DNA of 64,000 bases from Arthrobacter horti (lineage in GTDB: Bacteria; Actinomycetota; Actinomycetes; Actinomycetales; Micrococcaceae), in NCBI RefSeq assembly GCF_030731045.1, contig NZ_JAVALS010000002.1:62001-126000 (forward strand), written 5' to 3'. Shown piece after piece: positions 24,920 to 32,789 of the stretch. Position 1 is the stretch's first letter, and every line of letters starts with the position of its first letter. The notes under the pieces were generated by a model that searched no databases, was not told the DNA's origin, and saw only the letters and a program-made list of their open reading frames with translations. Made by a program: the position numbers and the translations under genes.

Positions 24920-25813
24920 ATGGATCTCCGTGAAGAGGTGCGTGAATTCCTCACCACCCGCCGTGCCCGGCTCAGCCTCGAGGACAGCGGCCTGCCCGAC
25001 TACGGCGGCGTCCGCCGGGTGCCCGGCCTCCGCCGCCAGGAGGTCGCGATGCTGGCCGGCGTCAGCGTGGAGTACTACACGCGTCTGGAACGCGGGAACC
25101 TTGCCGGCGTTTCGGAGCAGGTCCTGGACGCGCTCGCCGGGGCCCTGCGGCTGGACGCCGCGGAACAGGAACACCTGCTCAACCTCGCACGGGCCGCCAG
25201 TTCGCGGTCCACGGCAGGACGGACGACGACGACGGCGGGCCGGGCGGCGCGGAAGCCGCCGGCGGTCTCCTCGGTCAGCCCGAGCATCCAGCGCCTGCTG
25301 GACTCGATGGTTGGCGTCCCGGCGTTCGTGAGGAACGGGCGGCTGGACATCCTGGCCGTCAACGCGCTGGGCCGAGCCCTGTACTCGCAGCTCTTCGACG
25401 CGGGGGAGGCCCAGCCGAACTTGGCCCGCTTCTGCTTCCTGGACCCGCGGGCCCGGGAGTCGTTCCCGCACTGGGAGGCCTCCGCCCGGACCAATGTGGC
25501 GATCCTGCACATCGAGGCCGGCCGCGCCCCCGACGATGCCGTGCTGATGGCCCTGGTGGGGGAGCTGTCCACGCGCTCGCAGGAGTTCCGCACCCTGTGG
25601 GCCCGGCGGGACGTGCGGCATCACCATGCGGGGTTCAAGAGCCTGCACCATCCCGTGGTCGGTGAGCTGGAGATCGACTTCGACGCGCTCAATCTCCCGG
25701 AGCGTCCGGGATGGGTCCTGACCGCTTACAGCGCCCGCCCGGGCAGTGAGTCCGAGGACAAGCTGCGGCTGCTGGCCAGCTGGGCGGCCGCGGAGGTGCA
25801 CACCGCCACCTGA
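24920..25813 (+). CDS. XRE/MmyB-family transcriptional regulator
   Basis: 297 residues from ATG 24920; longer in-frame starts lie inside the preceding gene. Residues about 5-75 form a helix-turn-helix (RLSLEDSGLPDYGGVRRVPGLRRQEVAMLAGVSVEYYTRLERG, with the VPGLRRQEVA-LAGVS-YYTRLERG core typical of the family). Residues about 105-290 are the MmyB-like ligand-binding domain (VNALGRALYSQLF, NLARFCFLDP, WPxx-type TNVAILHIEAGR, HHPVVGELEIDFDALNLP). Such regulators commonly control an adjacent oxidoreductase, here probably the gene upstream; ligand unknown. Confidence 0.88.
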   Translation: MDLREEVREFLTTRRARLSLEDSGLPDYGGVRRVPGLRRQEVAMLAGVSVEYYTRLERGNLAGVSEQVLDALAGALRLDAAEQEHLLNLARAASSRSTAGRTTTTAGRAARKPPAVSSVSPSIQRLLDSMVGVPAFVRNGRLDILAVNALGRALYSQLFDAGEAQPNLARFCFLDPRARESFPHWEASARTNVAILHIEAGRAPDDAVLMALVGELSTRSQEFRTLWARRDVRHHHAGFKSLHHPVVGELEIDFDALNLPERPGWVLTAYSARPGSESEDKLRLLASWAAAEVHTAT

Positions 25814-25844
25814 GCGCCGCGGAGTCTCATGTCTGGAATTACTT

Positions 25845-25860
25845 TCTTGGTATACCAAGA
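25845..25860. promoter_or_regulatory. 16-bp perfect palindrome, probable operator of the amidohydrolase gene
   Basis: TCTTGGTATACCAAGA is perfectly self-complementary and sits 82 bp before the ATG at 25942 in an AT-richer patch. The T-G-G-T...A-C-C-A arms resemble operators of GntR/FadR- or IclR-type repressors. No such regulator gene adjoins it. Confidence 0.55.
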
Positions 25861-25941
25861 CTTGTGAAATTGGAGTATCTTTTGATCACCCGATGAATTC
25901 ATGCCCGGACGACGCGGGCCTGCAGAGGAAAGGTGCCCCCC

Positions 25942-27063
25942 ATGCCCGACGATGGAACCCCTCTGGCCATTGACGCGTTTCGCGTTCCGATGGACCACAC
26001 GCGCGACGTCTCAGGACTCGACGCGCTGGTGTGGGAGGGGCGGCTGAACCCGGATGACATCGTCGCCGTCGCCGGGAAGACCGGCGGCTGGGGGGACAAC
26101 TACGACGCCAGCCGCGTGGACGCCGACCAGGCGATCCGCGACTTCCTGCGGGAGAACGGCACCCGGCCCGACGCAGAGGTGGAGGCCATCCCCATGGCGT
26201 TCAGCGCCGGCGTCGGGACCATCATGACGCCCCACGCCGTCGTCTTCACCCGGACCCCGTCCGAGCCCGCCGCGGACGGCCTGCCGCGCCTGGCGCTCGG
26301 GAGCTCCGCCTCGGAGGAGATCCTTCCCGAATGGATGCTCACCCCGCGGCACGTGGAGGCCAATGCGGGCGCCGTGGAGGCTGCCGCCAAGGACGGCGGG
26401 ATGAGTCCCGCGGACGTCGAGTTCGTGATCGGCAAGTCCTACTACCCGCCCCTGGCGGACATCGCGTCCAGCCGTGCCGCCCGGGGCCTTCCGGAGCTGA
26501 GCTACCAGGAGATCTTCCGCTTCTCCAGCGGCAGCATCGCCCATGCGGTCAAGGCGACCGTCGAAGGCACACCCCTGCCGGAGGTGAGCGCGATCGGCAC
26601 GGACCGGGACCAGTGGAGCGGACGGGTGGCCGTGTCCTCCAACGCCTGGGAGGGCGTCGGCGGCGAAGGCCCGCAGACTCATCTGCTGGCCTTCGGGAAC
26701 ACCCGGGGTGCGGGCGGGCGCCTCCGCATCGGGCGCGCGGTGGTGGAGGACCTCCTGGACATCGGCGCCGTCACCCGCGCCGTCCGCGACGCCGGGATCG
26801 AGGTGGGGGACGGTCCGCTGCCGCCGCACGTCTCTTCGCGCATCGTCGCGACCTTCCTGAAGTACCAGGAACCCGCGGGCGGTATCCTCCGTGGCCGAAA
26901 GCTCGTCACCGAGGACCCCGCCTACATCAAGAACCTCAAGACGGTGGCGGCCAGCGCCTTCTCCGCGATGCTGCAGGACAACATGATCTGGATCTCCGCC
27001 GGCGGGTTCCAGCAGGGCCCTCCCGGCGGCGGCACCCTGGCGATCGTCCTCGACGTGAGCTGA
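25942..27063 (+). CDS. Ring-opening amidohydrolase (cyanuric acid amidohydrolase/barbiturase family)
   Basis: 373 residues from ATG 25942; GAGGAAAGG at 25925-25933 gives correct spacing to it but not to the in-frame GTG 25933. The family (PF09663) is built from three structurally similar domains, each giving one Lys and one Ser of a triple Ser-Lys active site. Visible pieces are IPMAFSAGVGTIMTPH (domain 1), VIGKSYYPPL and AVSSNAWEGVGG (domain 2), and LKTVAASAFSAML plus ISAGGFQQGPPGGGTLAIV (domain 3). It hydrolyses cyanuric acid or barbiturate-type rings; which one is not decided. No atzE/F or uracil-pathway genes adjoin. Confidence 0.85.
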   Translation: MPDDGTPLAIDAFRVPMDHTRDVSGLDALVWEGRLNPDDIVAVAGKTGGWGDNYDASRVDADQAIRDFLRENGTRPDAEVEAIPMAFSAGVGTIMTPHAVVFTRTPSEPAADGLPRLALGSSASEEILPEWMLTPRHVEANAGAVEAAAKDGGMSPADVEFVIGKSYYPPLADIASSRAARGLPELSYQEIFRFSSGSIAHAVKATVEGTPLPEVSAIGTDRDQWSGRVAVSSNAWEGVGGEGPQTHLLAFGNTRGAGGRLRIGRAVVEDLLDIGAVTRAVRDAGIEVGDGPLPPHVSSRIVATFLKYQEPAGGILRGRKLVTEDPAYIKNLKTVAASAFSAMLQDNMIWISAGGFQQGPPGGGTLAIVLDVS

Positions 27064-27108
27064 GCGCCGGCAGGAGCGTCCGACGGCAGGGAGTCTTAAG
27101 CTGGCGTC

Positions 27109-28476
27109 ATGCACCCCATCGTCGCCACGCTCCACGCCGAGCTCGGGCCCGGCAAGGTCTCCACGGAACCGTCCCTGATCCATGAGTACAGCCGGGACCG
27201 CGCCCCGGACCGGCCGGAGGCCCCGGCGCTCGCCGTGGTCTTCGCCGAATCCGTCCAGGACGTCCAGACGACGGTCCGGGAGTGCTCGGCGGCCGGTGTC
27301 CGCATCGTCCCCCGGGGCGCCGGATCGGGGCTCTCCGGCGGAGCGCACGCGGTGGCGAACGGCGTTGTCCTCAGCCTGGAACGCATGAACCGCATCCTGG
27401 ACGTGCGCGTGGACGACGAGGTGGCCGTCGTCGAGCCGGGCGTGGTCAACGCGGACCTGAACGCGGCCGCCGCGCCGCACGGCCTCATGTACGCGCCGGA
27501 CCCGGCGAGCTTCACCATCGCCACCCTCGGCGGGAACATCGGGACGAACGCGGGCGGCCTGCGCTGCGCCAAATACGGTGTGACCAGGGATTCCGTCCTG
27601 GCGCTGGACGTGGTTCTGGCCGACGGCGAGCTGGTCCGCCTGGGCCATGCCACCTTCAAGGGCGTGGCCGGGTACGACCTCGTGGCACTCCTGGTCGGCT
27701 CCGAAGGGACCCTCGGCATCGTGGTGGGTGCCACGCTCCGCCTGCGGCACCTGCCCGTCGCGATCCGTACCGTCGCCGCGTTCTTCCCGGACCTGCCGTC
27801 GGCGGCGGCCGCCGTGCTGGCCGTGGGCCGCGCCCGCGTGCAGCCGGCCATCATGGAACTCATGGATCGTGCCTCCATCCAGGATGCCGACCGCCTGAAC
27901 GGCACCGACTTCGCCGGCCGCGGCGGCGCCCTGCTGCTGATCCAGACGGACGGTTTCGGCGCGGAGGCGGAAGCCGCCGTCGTGCGTTCCGTCCTGGCCG
28001 CCGCGGGCGGTGAGCTGGCCGACGACGGCGATCAGGACGCGGAGCGCTTCGTGCGGATCCGCCGCAACAACCGCGGTTCGGGCCGGGAGGACCGGCTGCG
28101 CGTGGGGGAGGACGTGGCGGTGCCGCGGTCGCTGCTGGTGGACTACGCGGCGGAACTGGGGCGGATCGCCCGCGAGTACCGCGTTGGCATGAAGCTCGTG
28201 GCGCACGCCGGGGACGGGAATCTGCATCCGACGTTCTGGGCCGAGCCGGAGCCGGGCCGGGAGGCGGAGGCGATGGAGGAGCTGGAGAAGGCCCTGGACG
28301 AGTCGGTGCGGGTGGCCCTCGCGATGGGCGGCACCATCACGGGCGAGCACGGCGTGGGGACGTTCAAGCTCCGTTGGCTCGGCTGGGAACAGCAGGAGCG
28401 GGTCCGCGAGCTGGCCCGGGGCATCAAGGAGGTCTTCGACCCACAGGGTGTCTTCAACCCCGGCAAGGCGATCTGA
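27109..28476 (+). CDS. FAD-linked oxidase, glycolate/D-lactate oxidase GlcD-type
   Basis: 455 residues, family length. The N-terminal FAD-binding PCMH domain has VPRGAGSGLSGGA, the pyrophosphate loop, and GGNIGTNAGGLRCAKYGVT; the middle has GSEGTLGIVVGATLRL. The C-terminal FAD-oxidase domain carries MKLVAHAGDGNLHPTFW and TGEHGVGTFKLRWL, metal/substrate-binding His motifs of the GlcD/DLD family. It probably oxidises a 2-hydroxyacid such as glycolate or D-lactate, passing electrons to a quinone or a partner subunit. No glcE/glcF partner is adjacent. The hydroxyacid dehydrogenases at 62-64 kb could act on related compounds. Confidence 0.85.
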   Translation: MHPIVATLHAELGPGKVSTEPSLIHEYSRDRAPDRPEAPALAVVFAESVQDVQTTVRECSAAGVRIVPRGAGSGLSGGAHAVANGVVLSLERMNRILDVRVDDEVAVVEPGVVNADLNAAAAPHGLMYAPDPASFTIATLGGNIGTNAGGLRCAKYGVTRDSVLALDVVLADGELVRLGHATFKGVAGYDLVALLVGSEGTLGIVVGATLRLRHLPVAIRTVAAFFPDLPSAAAAVLAVGRARVQPAIMELMDRASIQDADRLNGTDFAGRGGALLLIQTDGFGAEAEAAVVRSVLAAAGGELADDGDQDAERFVRIRRNNRGSGREDRLRVGEDVAVPRSLLVDYAAELGRIAREYRVGMKLVAHAGDGNLHPTFWAEPEPGREAEAMEELEKALDESVRVALAMGGTITGEHGVGTFKLRWLGWEQQERVRELARGIKEVFDPQGVFNPGKAI

Positions 28477-28484
28477 GCGCAGCC

Positions 28485-28504
28485 CTCCCCTGCTCGCGGG
28501 GGAG
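28485..28504 (+). terminator. Weak hairpin after the GlcD-type gene
   Basis: CTCCCC (28485-28490) pairs with GGGGAG (28499-28504), followed 13 nt later by a short T-run (28517-28520). A modest terminator candidate before the binding-protein gene. Confidence 0.35.
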
Positions 28505-28585
28505 CGGAGCGTCATATTTTGCAGCCGGGTGCTCCGCCGGGTGAGTGTGGGACGACATCACCCGCACCCTTTCGATGAGGACCCC

Positions 28586-29557
28586 ATGAAGAATCCCGCA
28601 CTGAAGAATCCTGCACTGAAGAAGACCGCCCTGACCAAGACTTCCCTGGCGAGCACCGTGCTGCTCGCCGCCGCCCTGACCCTGACCGCCTGCACCAACG
28701 CCTCGGAGACCGGCACCGCGCCCAAGCCGTCCGCGGGAGGCAGCGCCGCGCCGTCGTTCGATCCCACCACGGTGACCAAGGACGATGCCCTGGCCGCCCA
28801 GGTCCCGGACGCCCTCAAGGCCAAGGGCAAGCTGGTGATCGGCACCAACCCGCAGTACGCGCCGGGCGAGTTCCTGGCCGAGGACGGGCAGACGCAGATC
28901 GGCTACGACACGGACCTGGCCCGCGCCATCGGCGCCAAGCTGGGCCTCAAGGTGGAGATCGCCACGGCGGATTTCCCGTCGATCATCCCGGCGCTCGGCC
29001 CCAAGTACGATCTGGGCGTCTCCTCCTTCACCATCAACGCCAAGCGCCTGGACGCGGTGAACATGGTCAGCTACTTCACCGCCGGCACCTCCTGGGCCGT
29101 GAAGAAGGGCAACCCCACCGGCTTCAGCGTGGACGACGTCTGCGGCAAGTCCGTGGGCGTGCAGACCGGCACCGTCCAGGAGACGGACGACCTCAAGGCC
29201 CGCAATGACAAGTGCGTCGCGGCCGGCAAGAAGCCCATCGACATCGTCTCCCTCAAAGCGCAGACGGACGTCACCACCCGCCTGGCCAACGGCTCCATCG
29301 ACGCCATGGCCGCCGATTCGCCGGTGATCGGCTACGCCCTCCAGCAGACCCAGGGCCAGCTGGAGAAGGTCGGCCTCGTGTTCGATTCGGCCCCGCAGGG
29401 CATCACCGTGGCCAAGCAGGACACCGCGCTGGCGAGCCTGGTGCAGAAGACCGTCACCGCCCTCATGAAGGACGGCAGCTACAAGAAGGTCCTGGATTCC
29501 TGGGGCGTCGGCGACGGCGCGCTGCCCGCCTCGGAGCTGAACCCGGTCACCAAGTAG
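28586..29557 (+). CDS. Amino-acid-type ABC transporter substrate-binding lipoprotein
   Basis: 323 residues from ATG 28586. A long basic N-region is followed by LASTVLLAAALTLTACTN, a lipoprotein signal peptide with lipobox LTAC, so the protein is anchored outside the membrane. The mature part shows the SBP family-3 pattern: LVIGTNPQYAPGEFLAEDGQTQIGYDTDLARAIGAKLGL, then FTINAKRL and VGVQTGTVQETD. These bind polar amino acids or related compounds. No permease or ATPase gene adjoins, so it is an orphan. The leader begins with five-residue repeats (see findings). A strong hairpin follows the stop. Confidence 0.88.
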   Translation: MKNPALKNPALKKTALTKTSLASTVLLAAALTLTACTNASETGTAPKPSAGGSAAPSFDPTTVTKDDALAAQVPDALKAKGKLVIGTNPQYAPGEFLAEDGQTQIGYDTDLARAIGAKLGLKVEIATADFPSIIPALGPKYDLGVSSFTINAKRLDAVNMVSYFTAGTSWAVKKGNPTGFSVDDVCGKSVGVQTGTVQETDDLKARNDKCVAAGKKPIDIVSLKAQTDVTTRLANGSIDAMAADSPVIGYALQQTQGQLEKVGLVFDSAPQGITVAKQDTALASLVQKTVTALMKDGSYKKVLDSWGVGDGALPASELNPVTK

Positions 29558-29567
29558 TCCCCGGCGG

Positions 29568-29599
29568 CTCCCGGCGCTTCGCTTCGCTCGCGCTGGGAG
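29568..29599. terminator. Bidirectional terminator between convergent genes
   Basis: CTCCCGGCGC (29568-29577) pairs completely, with one G-U, with GCGCTGGGAG (29590-29599) around a 12-nt loop. It lies 10 bp after the binding-protein stop and 12 bp after (on the minus strand) the beta-glucosidase stop. Confidence 0.7.
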
Positions 29600-29611
29600 G
29601 CCCCGCCGTCG

Positions 29612-31828
29612 TCATTTGCGGAGTGTGGCGGAGAGGGGGAGAGAGGTGCTGGAGCCGCCGGCCTGGATCGTGTACGTTCCGGACCCGGTGACCCAGTGGT
29701 GCTGCAGCTCGCTCCATTGCTGGAAGGCGCGCGCCTCCAGATCGATCACCAGATGAGTGGAGGCGCCGGGCTCCAGCTCCACCTTCCTGAATCCCTTGAG
29801 CTGCCGGGGAGGTTCGGCCGTCTCGGCGGGGGCGCCCACGTAGAGCTGCGCCACCTCGGTGCCTTTGCGCGATCCGACGTTGCTCACGGTCATGCCGACG
29901 CGCGCCCCGTCCGGCGTGGCCTCGACCGTCAGGCCGGAGTAGGCGAAACGGGTGTAGGAGAGCCCGAATCCGAAGGGGAACAGGGGCTTGACCCCTTTCG
30001 CGTCGTACCAGCGGTAGCCCACCAGCAGGCCTTCCGTGTACTCGGAGTGGGTCCCCACCGGATCGCCGGGGACCTGGACGCCCGGCCATTGGGCTTCTGA
30101 CGTGATCGGGGACTCGGCGAGGGAACGGGGGAACGTCACGGGGAGTCTGCCGCCGGGGTCCACGTCCCCGAACAGGACCGCGGCCAGGGCGTTGCCGTCC
30201 TCCTGCCCGGGGAACCAGTTCTCCAGGACACCCTGGACGTCGTCGAGCCAGGGCATGCTGACCGGCCCTCCGCTCTGCAGCACCACCACGGTGTGGGGAT
30301 TGGCCGCGGCGGCGGCCGCGATCACGCGGTCCGGGCTGGTGCGGGCGGGGCTGCACGGGCCGAAGAGGGCGCAGGAGGCGTTGTCCAGGGCGAGGCTGGG
30401 GCGGTCCACGCCCTCGTTCGAGGAGCCTGCCGCGACGACGACGGCGATGTCGGCGGCTCGCGCGGCGGCTGCGGCCTGCGGGAGCTCGGCACCGTCGGTG
30501 TACGTGACGGTGATGCCGTCCCGGGCGGCGCGCTCCTTGAGGCCCTGGAACGGGGAGATCACCAGGGGGTTGTCGCCCCGCATCGGAACCCTGCTGCTGC
30601 CTCCGCCGTGATAAGCGTGCTGAGCGCCGGCCTCGCCCGCGGGCTGCCCGATGACCGCGATGCTCCTGATCTTCGGGCTCAGGGGCAGAACCCCGTCCGT
30701 GTTCTTCAGGAGGACCGTTCCGGCCGCCGCGGCCTGCGCGGCCAAGGCACGGTGCTCCGGAGGGGTGGCGGGCGGGGTCAGGGGTGCGGGCTCCGCCGCA
30801 GGGTGGTCGAAGGCGCCGACGCTGAAGAGGGACCTCATCAGCCGGTTCACCATGTCGTTCACCCGGCTCTCAGGCACCTGCCCGCTGAGGACCGCCGCCT
30901 TGAGCTCCGCTCCGAACCGCTGTCCGGTTTTCAGGGCCATCTCCTGGTCCAGTCCGGCGTCCGCGGCCGTCACGGTGGAGAAGGTGGAATCCCAGTCGGA
31001 CATGGCCCATCCGGTGAATCCGAGCCGGTCTTTCAGGTAGCCGGTGATGAGGTCCTTGTTCTGGCACGCGAACACGCCGTTGACCCTGTTGTATCCGCAC
31101 ATGACCGCCCCCGCCCCGGCCTTCACCGCGGCTTCGAATGCCGGAAGGTGGATCTCCTGGAGCGTCCGCTCGTCCACGTCGGAGGAGTTCGTCATCCGGT
31201 CCGTCTCCTGGTCGTTGACCGCGAGATGCTTGACGGTGGCCACCACGTGCCGGCTCTGGATGCCCCGGACGATCGCGGCGGCTGTCTGACCGGCCAGGTA
31301 CGGATCTTCGCCGGGGTATTCGAAGCCGCGCCCTTCGAGGGGGTTCCGGACGATGTTGACCGCCGGGGCCAGCTGGATGTTGATGCCTCTGAGCCAGGCT
31401 TCCGTGCCGATCGCCGCCCCGACGCGCTGCTGGAGCTCCGGGTCCCAGGTGGCCGCTTGTGCGATGCCGACGGGGAAGGCCGTGGCTCCCTGGATGCCGT
31501 CACCGACGCCGGCCCCGGCGTCCGCGAGGACGAGTTCAGGCAGGCACAGGCCGGGGATACCCGGGATGGCGTTCGCGGCGTCGTGTGCATCGGGTCCCAT
31601 GCCGCGGCCGTACAGCTCGCCGAGCTTCTCCTCCAGGCTCATGGCGGACACCAGCAGCCCGGCCCGTTCATCAGGGGTTCTTGACGTGTCCATCCAGGGG
31701 CAGGGGCCGGCTTCATGCGCCGGCCGGTCGGCGGGAATTCCGAGGAGGAGGAAGAGGCCCACCAGCAGGATCAGCAGCACTGCGGCCACGGAGGCGGGCA
31801 GGACGGTTCCCGTCCATGAGATCTTCAT
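29612..31828 (-). CDS. Glycoside hydrolase family 3 beta-glucosidase, membrane-anchored
   Basis: 738 residues from ATG 31826-31828 with GGGGGGA 5 nt upstream. Residues about 7-33 (TVLPASVAAVLLILLVGLFLLLG region) form an uncleaved signal anchor, so the enzyme faces outside. The GH3 N-domain has NIVRNPLEGRGFEYPGEDP and KHLAVNDQETDR; the nucleophile Asp lies in GWAMSDWDSTFS. The C-domain has AGTVLLKNTDGVLPLS, AAGSSNEGVDRPSL and ends in a fibronectin-III-like domain (PFGFGLSYTRFAYS, GTEVAQLYVG). It cleaves terminal beta-glucosyl or related sugars from oligosaccharides; exact specificity is not decidable. It stands alone, convergent with the binding protein. Confidence 0.92.
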   Translation of the reverse strand: MKISWTGTVLPASVAAVLLILLVGLFLLLGIPADRPAHEAGPCPWMDTSRTPDERAGLLVSAMSLEEKLGELYGRGMGPDAHDAANAIPGIPGLCLPELVLADAGAGVGDGIQGATAFPVGIAQAATWDPELQQRVGAAIGTEAWLRGINIQLAPAVNIVRNPLEGRGFEYPGEDPYLAGQTAAAIVRGIQSRHVVATVKHLAVNDQETDRMTNSSDVDERTLQEIHLPAFEAAVKAGAGAVMCGYNRVNGVFACQNKDLITGYLKDRLGFTGWAMSDWDSTFSTVTAADAGLDQEMALKTGQRFGAELKAAVLSGQVPESRVNDMVNRLMRSLFSVGAFDHPAAEPAPLTPPATPPEHRALAAQAAAAGTVLLKNTDGVLPLSPKIRSIAVIGQPAGEAGAQHAYHGGGSSRVPMRGDNPLVISPFQGLKERAARDGITVTYTDGAELPQAAAAARAADIAVVVAAGSSNEGVDRPSLALDNASCALFGPCSPARTSPDRVIAAAAAANPHTVVVLQSGGPVSMPWLDDVQGVLENWFPGQEDGNALAAVLFGDVDPGGRLPVTFPRSLAESPITSEAQWPGVQVPGDPVGTHSEYTEGLLVGYRWYDAKGVKPLFPFGFGLSYTRFAYSGLTVEATPDGARVGMTVSNVGSRKGTEVAQLYVGAPAETAEPPRQLKGFRKVELEPGASTHLVIDLEARAFQQWSELQHHWVTGSGTYTIQAGGSSTSLPLSATLRK

Positions 31829-31932
31829 ACTGTCCCCCCGCTCGTGTCCCTCCAGCCTACGGCCCCGCGGTGAGGTGAGGAACGCACGGCCCGGGGATTG
31901 CCGCCGTCGTCGTCCGGTGGGACGCTGGAAGC

Positions 31933-32241
31933 ATGAGCCAGGACGACAGCTTTCACGCCGAAGTGACCACCCGGAACAACTCCGAACTGCATCAGTACGA
32001 GGTCCTGGTGGACGGGCGGCTGGCAGGGTTCGCCCAGTACCATCCGTTGCCGGGGCAGGTCGATTTCCACCACGTGGAGGTGGGCCGCGAGTTCGAAGGG
32101 CAGGGGCTGGCCGGAGTGCTGGCACACTTCGCCATCGACGACGTGGTGGCGGCCGGCCTGCGGGTCATCCCCAACTGCGAGTTCATGTCCGCCTACCTGA
32201 CCAAGCACCACGCGAACGACCAGTTCATCGACTGGCCCTGA
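31933..32241 (+). CDS. Small GNAT-type N-acetyltransferase (YjdJ/COG2388 type)
   Basis: 102 residues. YEVLVDGRLAGFAQYHPLPGQVDFHHVEVGREFEGQGLAGVLAHFAIDD covers the short acetyl-CoA fold of this family, with the EGQG-L loop as the CoA pyrophosphate-binding site, and RVIPNCEFMSAYLTKHHA the conserved C-terminal Cys motif. Typical proteins have 90-110 residues, so it is complete. Substrate unknown; possibly protein lysines, by analogy with the family. It is transcribed away from the beta-glucosidase gene. Confidence 0.85.
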   Translation: MSQDDSFHAEVTTRNNSELHQYEVLVDGRLAGFAQYHPLPGQVDFHHVEVGREFEGQGLAGVLAHFAIDDVVAAGLRVIPNCEFMSAYLTKHHANDQFIDWP

Positions 32242-32334
32242 TCGCGCGTGTTCCTGAGCTTCCCCGCGCGGGCCTCTTGATTTCCTCCGCTCCCGGGCGG
32301 ACACTGCTGAAACGGCCCCCGCGGCCTGTTCCTG

Positions 32335-32390
32335 CGCGGAACTCACTGCGCGGACCTCACTGGACCGAACTCACCGCACTGAACTCTCAG
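32335..32390 (+). repeat. Four tandem 14-bp imperfect repeats before a small gene
   Basis: Units: CGCGGAACTCACTG (32335-32348), CGCGGACCTCACTG (32349-32362), GACCGAACTCACCG (32363-32376), CACTGAACTCTCAG (32377-32390). They keep a core GAmCTCaC. The last unit runs into the AGGAGG ribosome binding site of the gene at 32402. Confidence 0.75.
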
Positions 32391-32401
32391 GAGGCGTGAC
32401 C

Positions 32402-32668
32402 ATGGCAGAACACGAATCCACCCCCGCGGCGCTGGACGCGGATACCGCGGCCCGGCTGGCGGCCTCGATGAACGGGAACTCCGCCGCTCCGGCCGCGGAC
32501 GCGGGGACGCCCACGAACGGATCCAGTGGGCAGGGTCCGTGGCCGGACGGGAACGGCAAGCACAAACACCCCCGGGAGCACGCGGACAATCCGGGCCGTT
32601 CGGCGCAGGCCGCCGCGGTGAACGCCGTTCACAGGACCAGTCGCCCGCAGATGCCGCACTCGCACTGA
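32402..32668 (+). CDS. Small hydrophilic protein of unknown function
   Basis: 88 residues from ATG 32402, with AGGAGG 7 nt upstream. It has no membrane segment or Cys; the composition is rich in Ala, Gly, Asn, Pro and His, with ALDADTAARLAASMNG near the start and a basic KHKHPREHADNPG block, ending HSH. I do not recognise the family; it looks intrinsically disordered. Strong ribosome binding site, regular codon use, an ordered upstream repeat and a strong downstream terminator argue that it is expressed as its own unit. Confidence 0.6.
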   Translation: MAEHESTPAALDADTAARLAASMNGNSAAPAADAGTPTNGSSGQGPWPDGNGKHKHPREHADNPGRSAQAAAVNAVHRTSRPQMPHSH

Positions 32669-32698
32669 TCGGCGCTTGCTCTGGGACGCCTGAACGCG

Positions 32699-32768
32699 AA
32701 AATCCCCGGCCCTCTGGACTTTCCCCGCCGCTGAAGCGGCAGGTTTTGTCCGGAAGGCCGGGGATTTT
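32699..32768. terminator. Strong bidirectional terminator between the small gene and fruA
   Basis: AAAATCCCCGGCC (32699-32711) is exactly complementary to GGCCGGGGATTTT (32756-32768), with a nested perfect hairpin GCCGC-TGAA-GCGGC at 32727-32740. T-runs follow on both strands. It serves the plus-strand small gene and the minus-strand fru operon. Confidence 0.85.
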
Positions 32769-32789
32769 TCGTGAAGCAGGGTCCGCGCC

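Noticed and set aside
26011-28515. Open frame of 834 codons on the minus strand
   Set aside because: It is antisense to the amidohydrolase and GlcD-type genes, which have clear family motifs. The translation is His/Arg/Gly/Asp-rich with no domain, as expected of a third-position-GC shadow.
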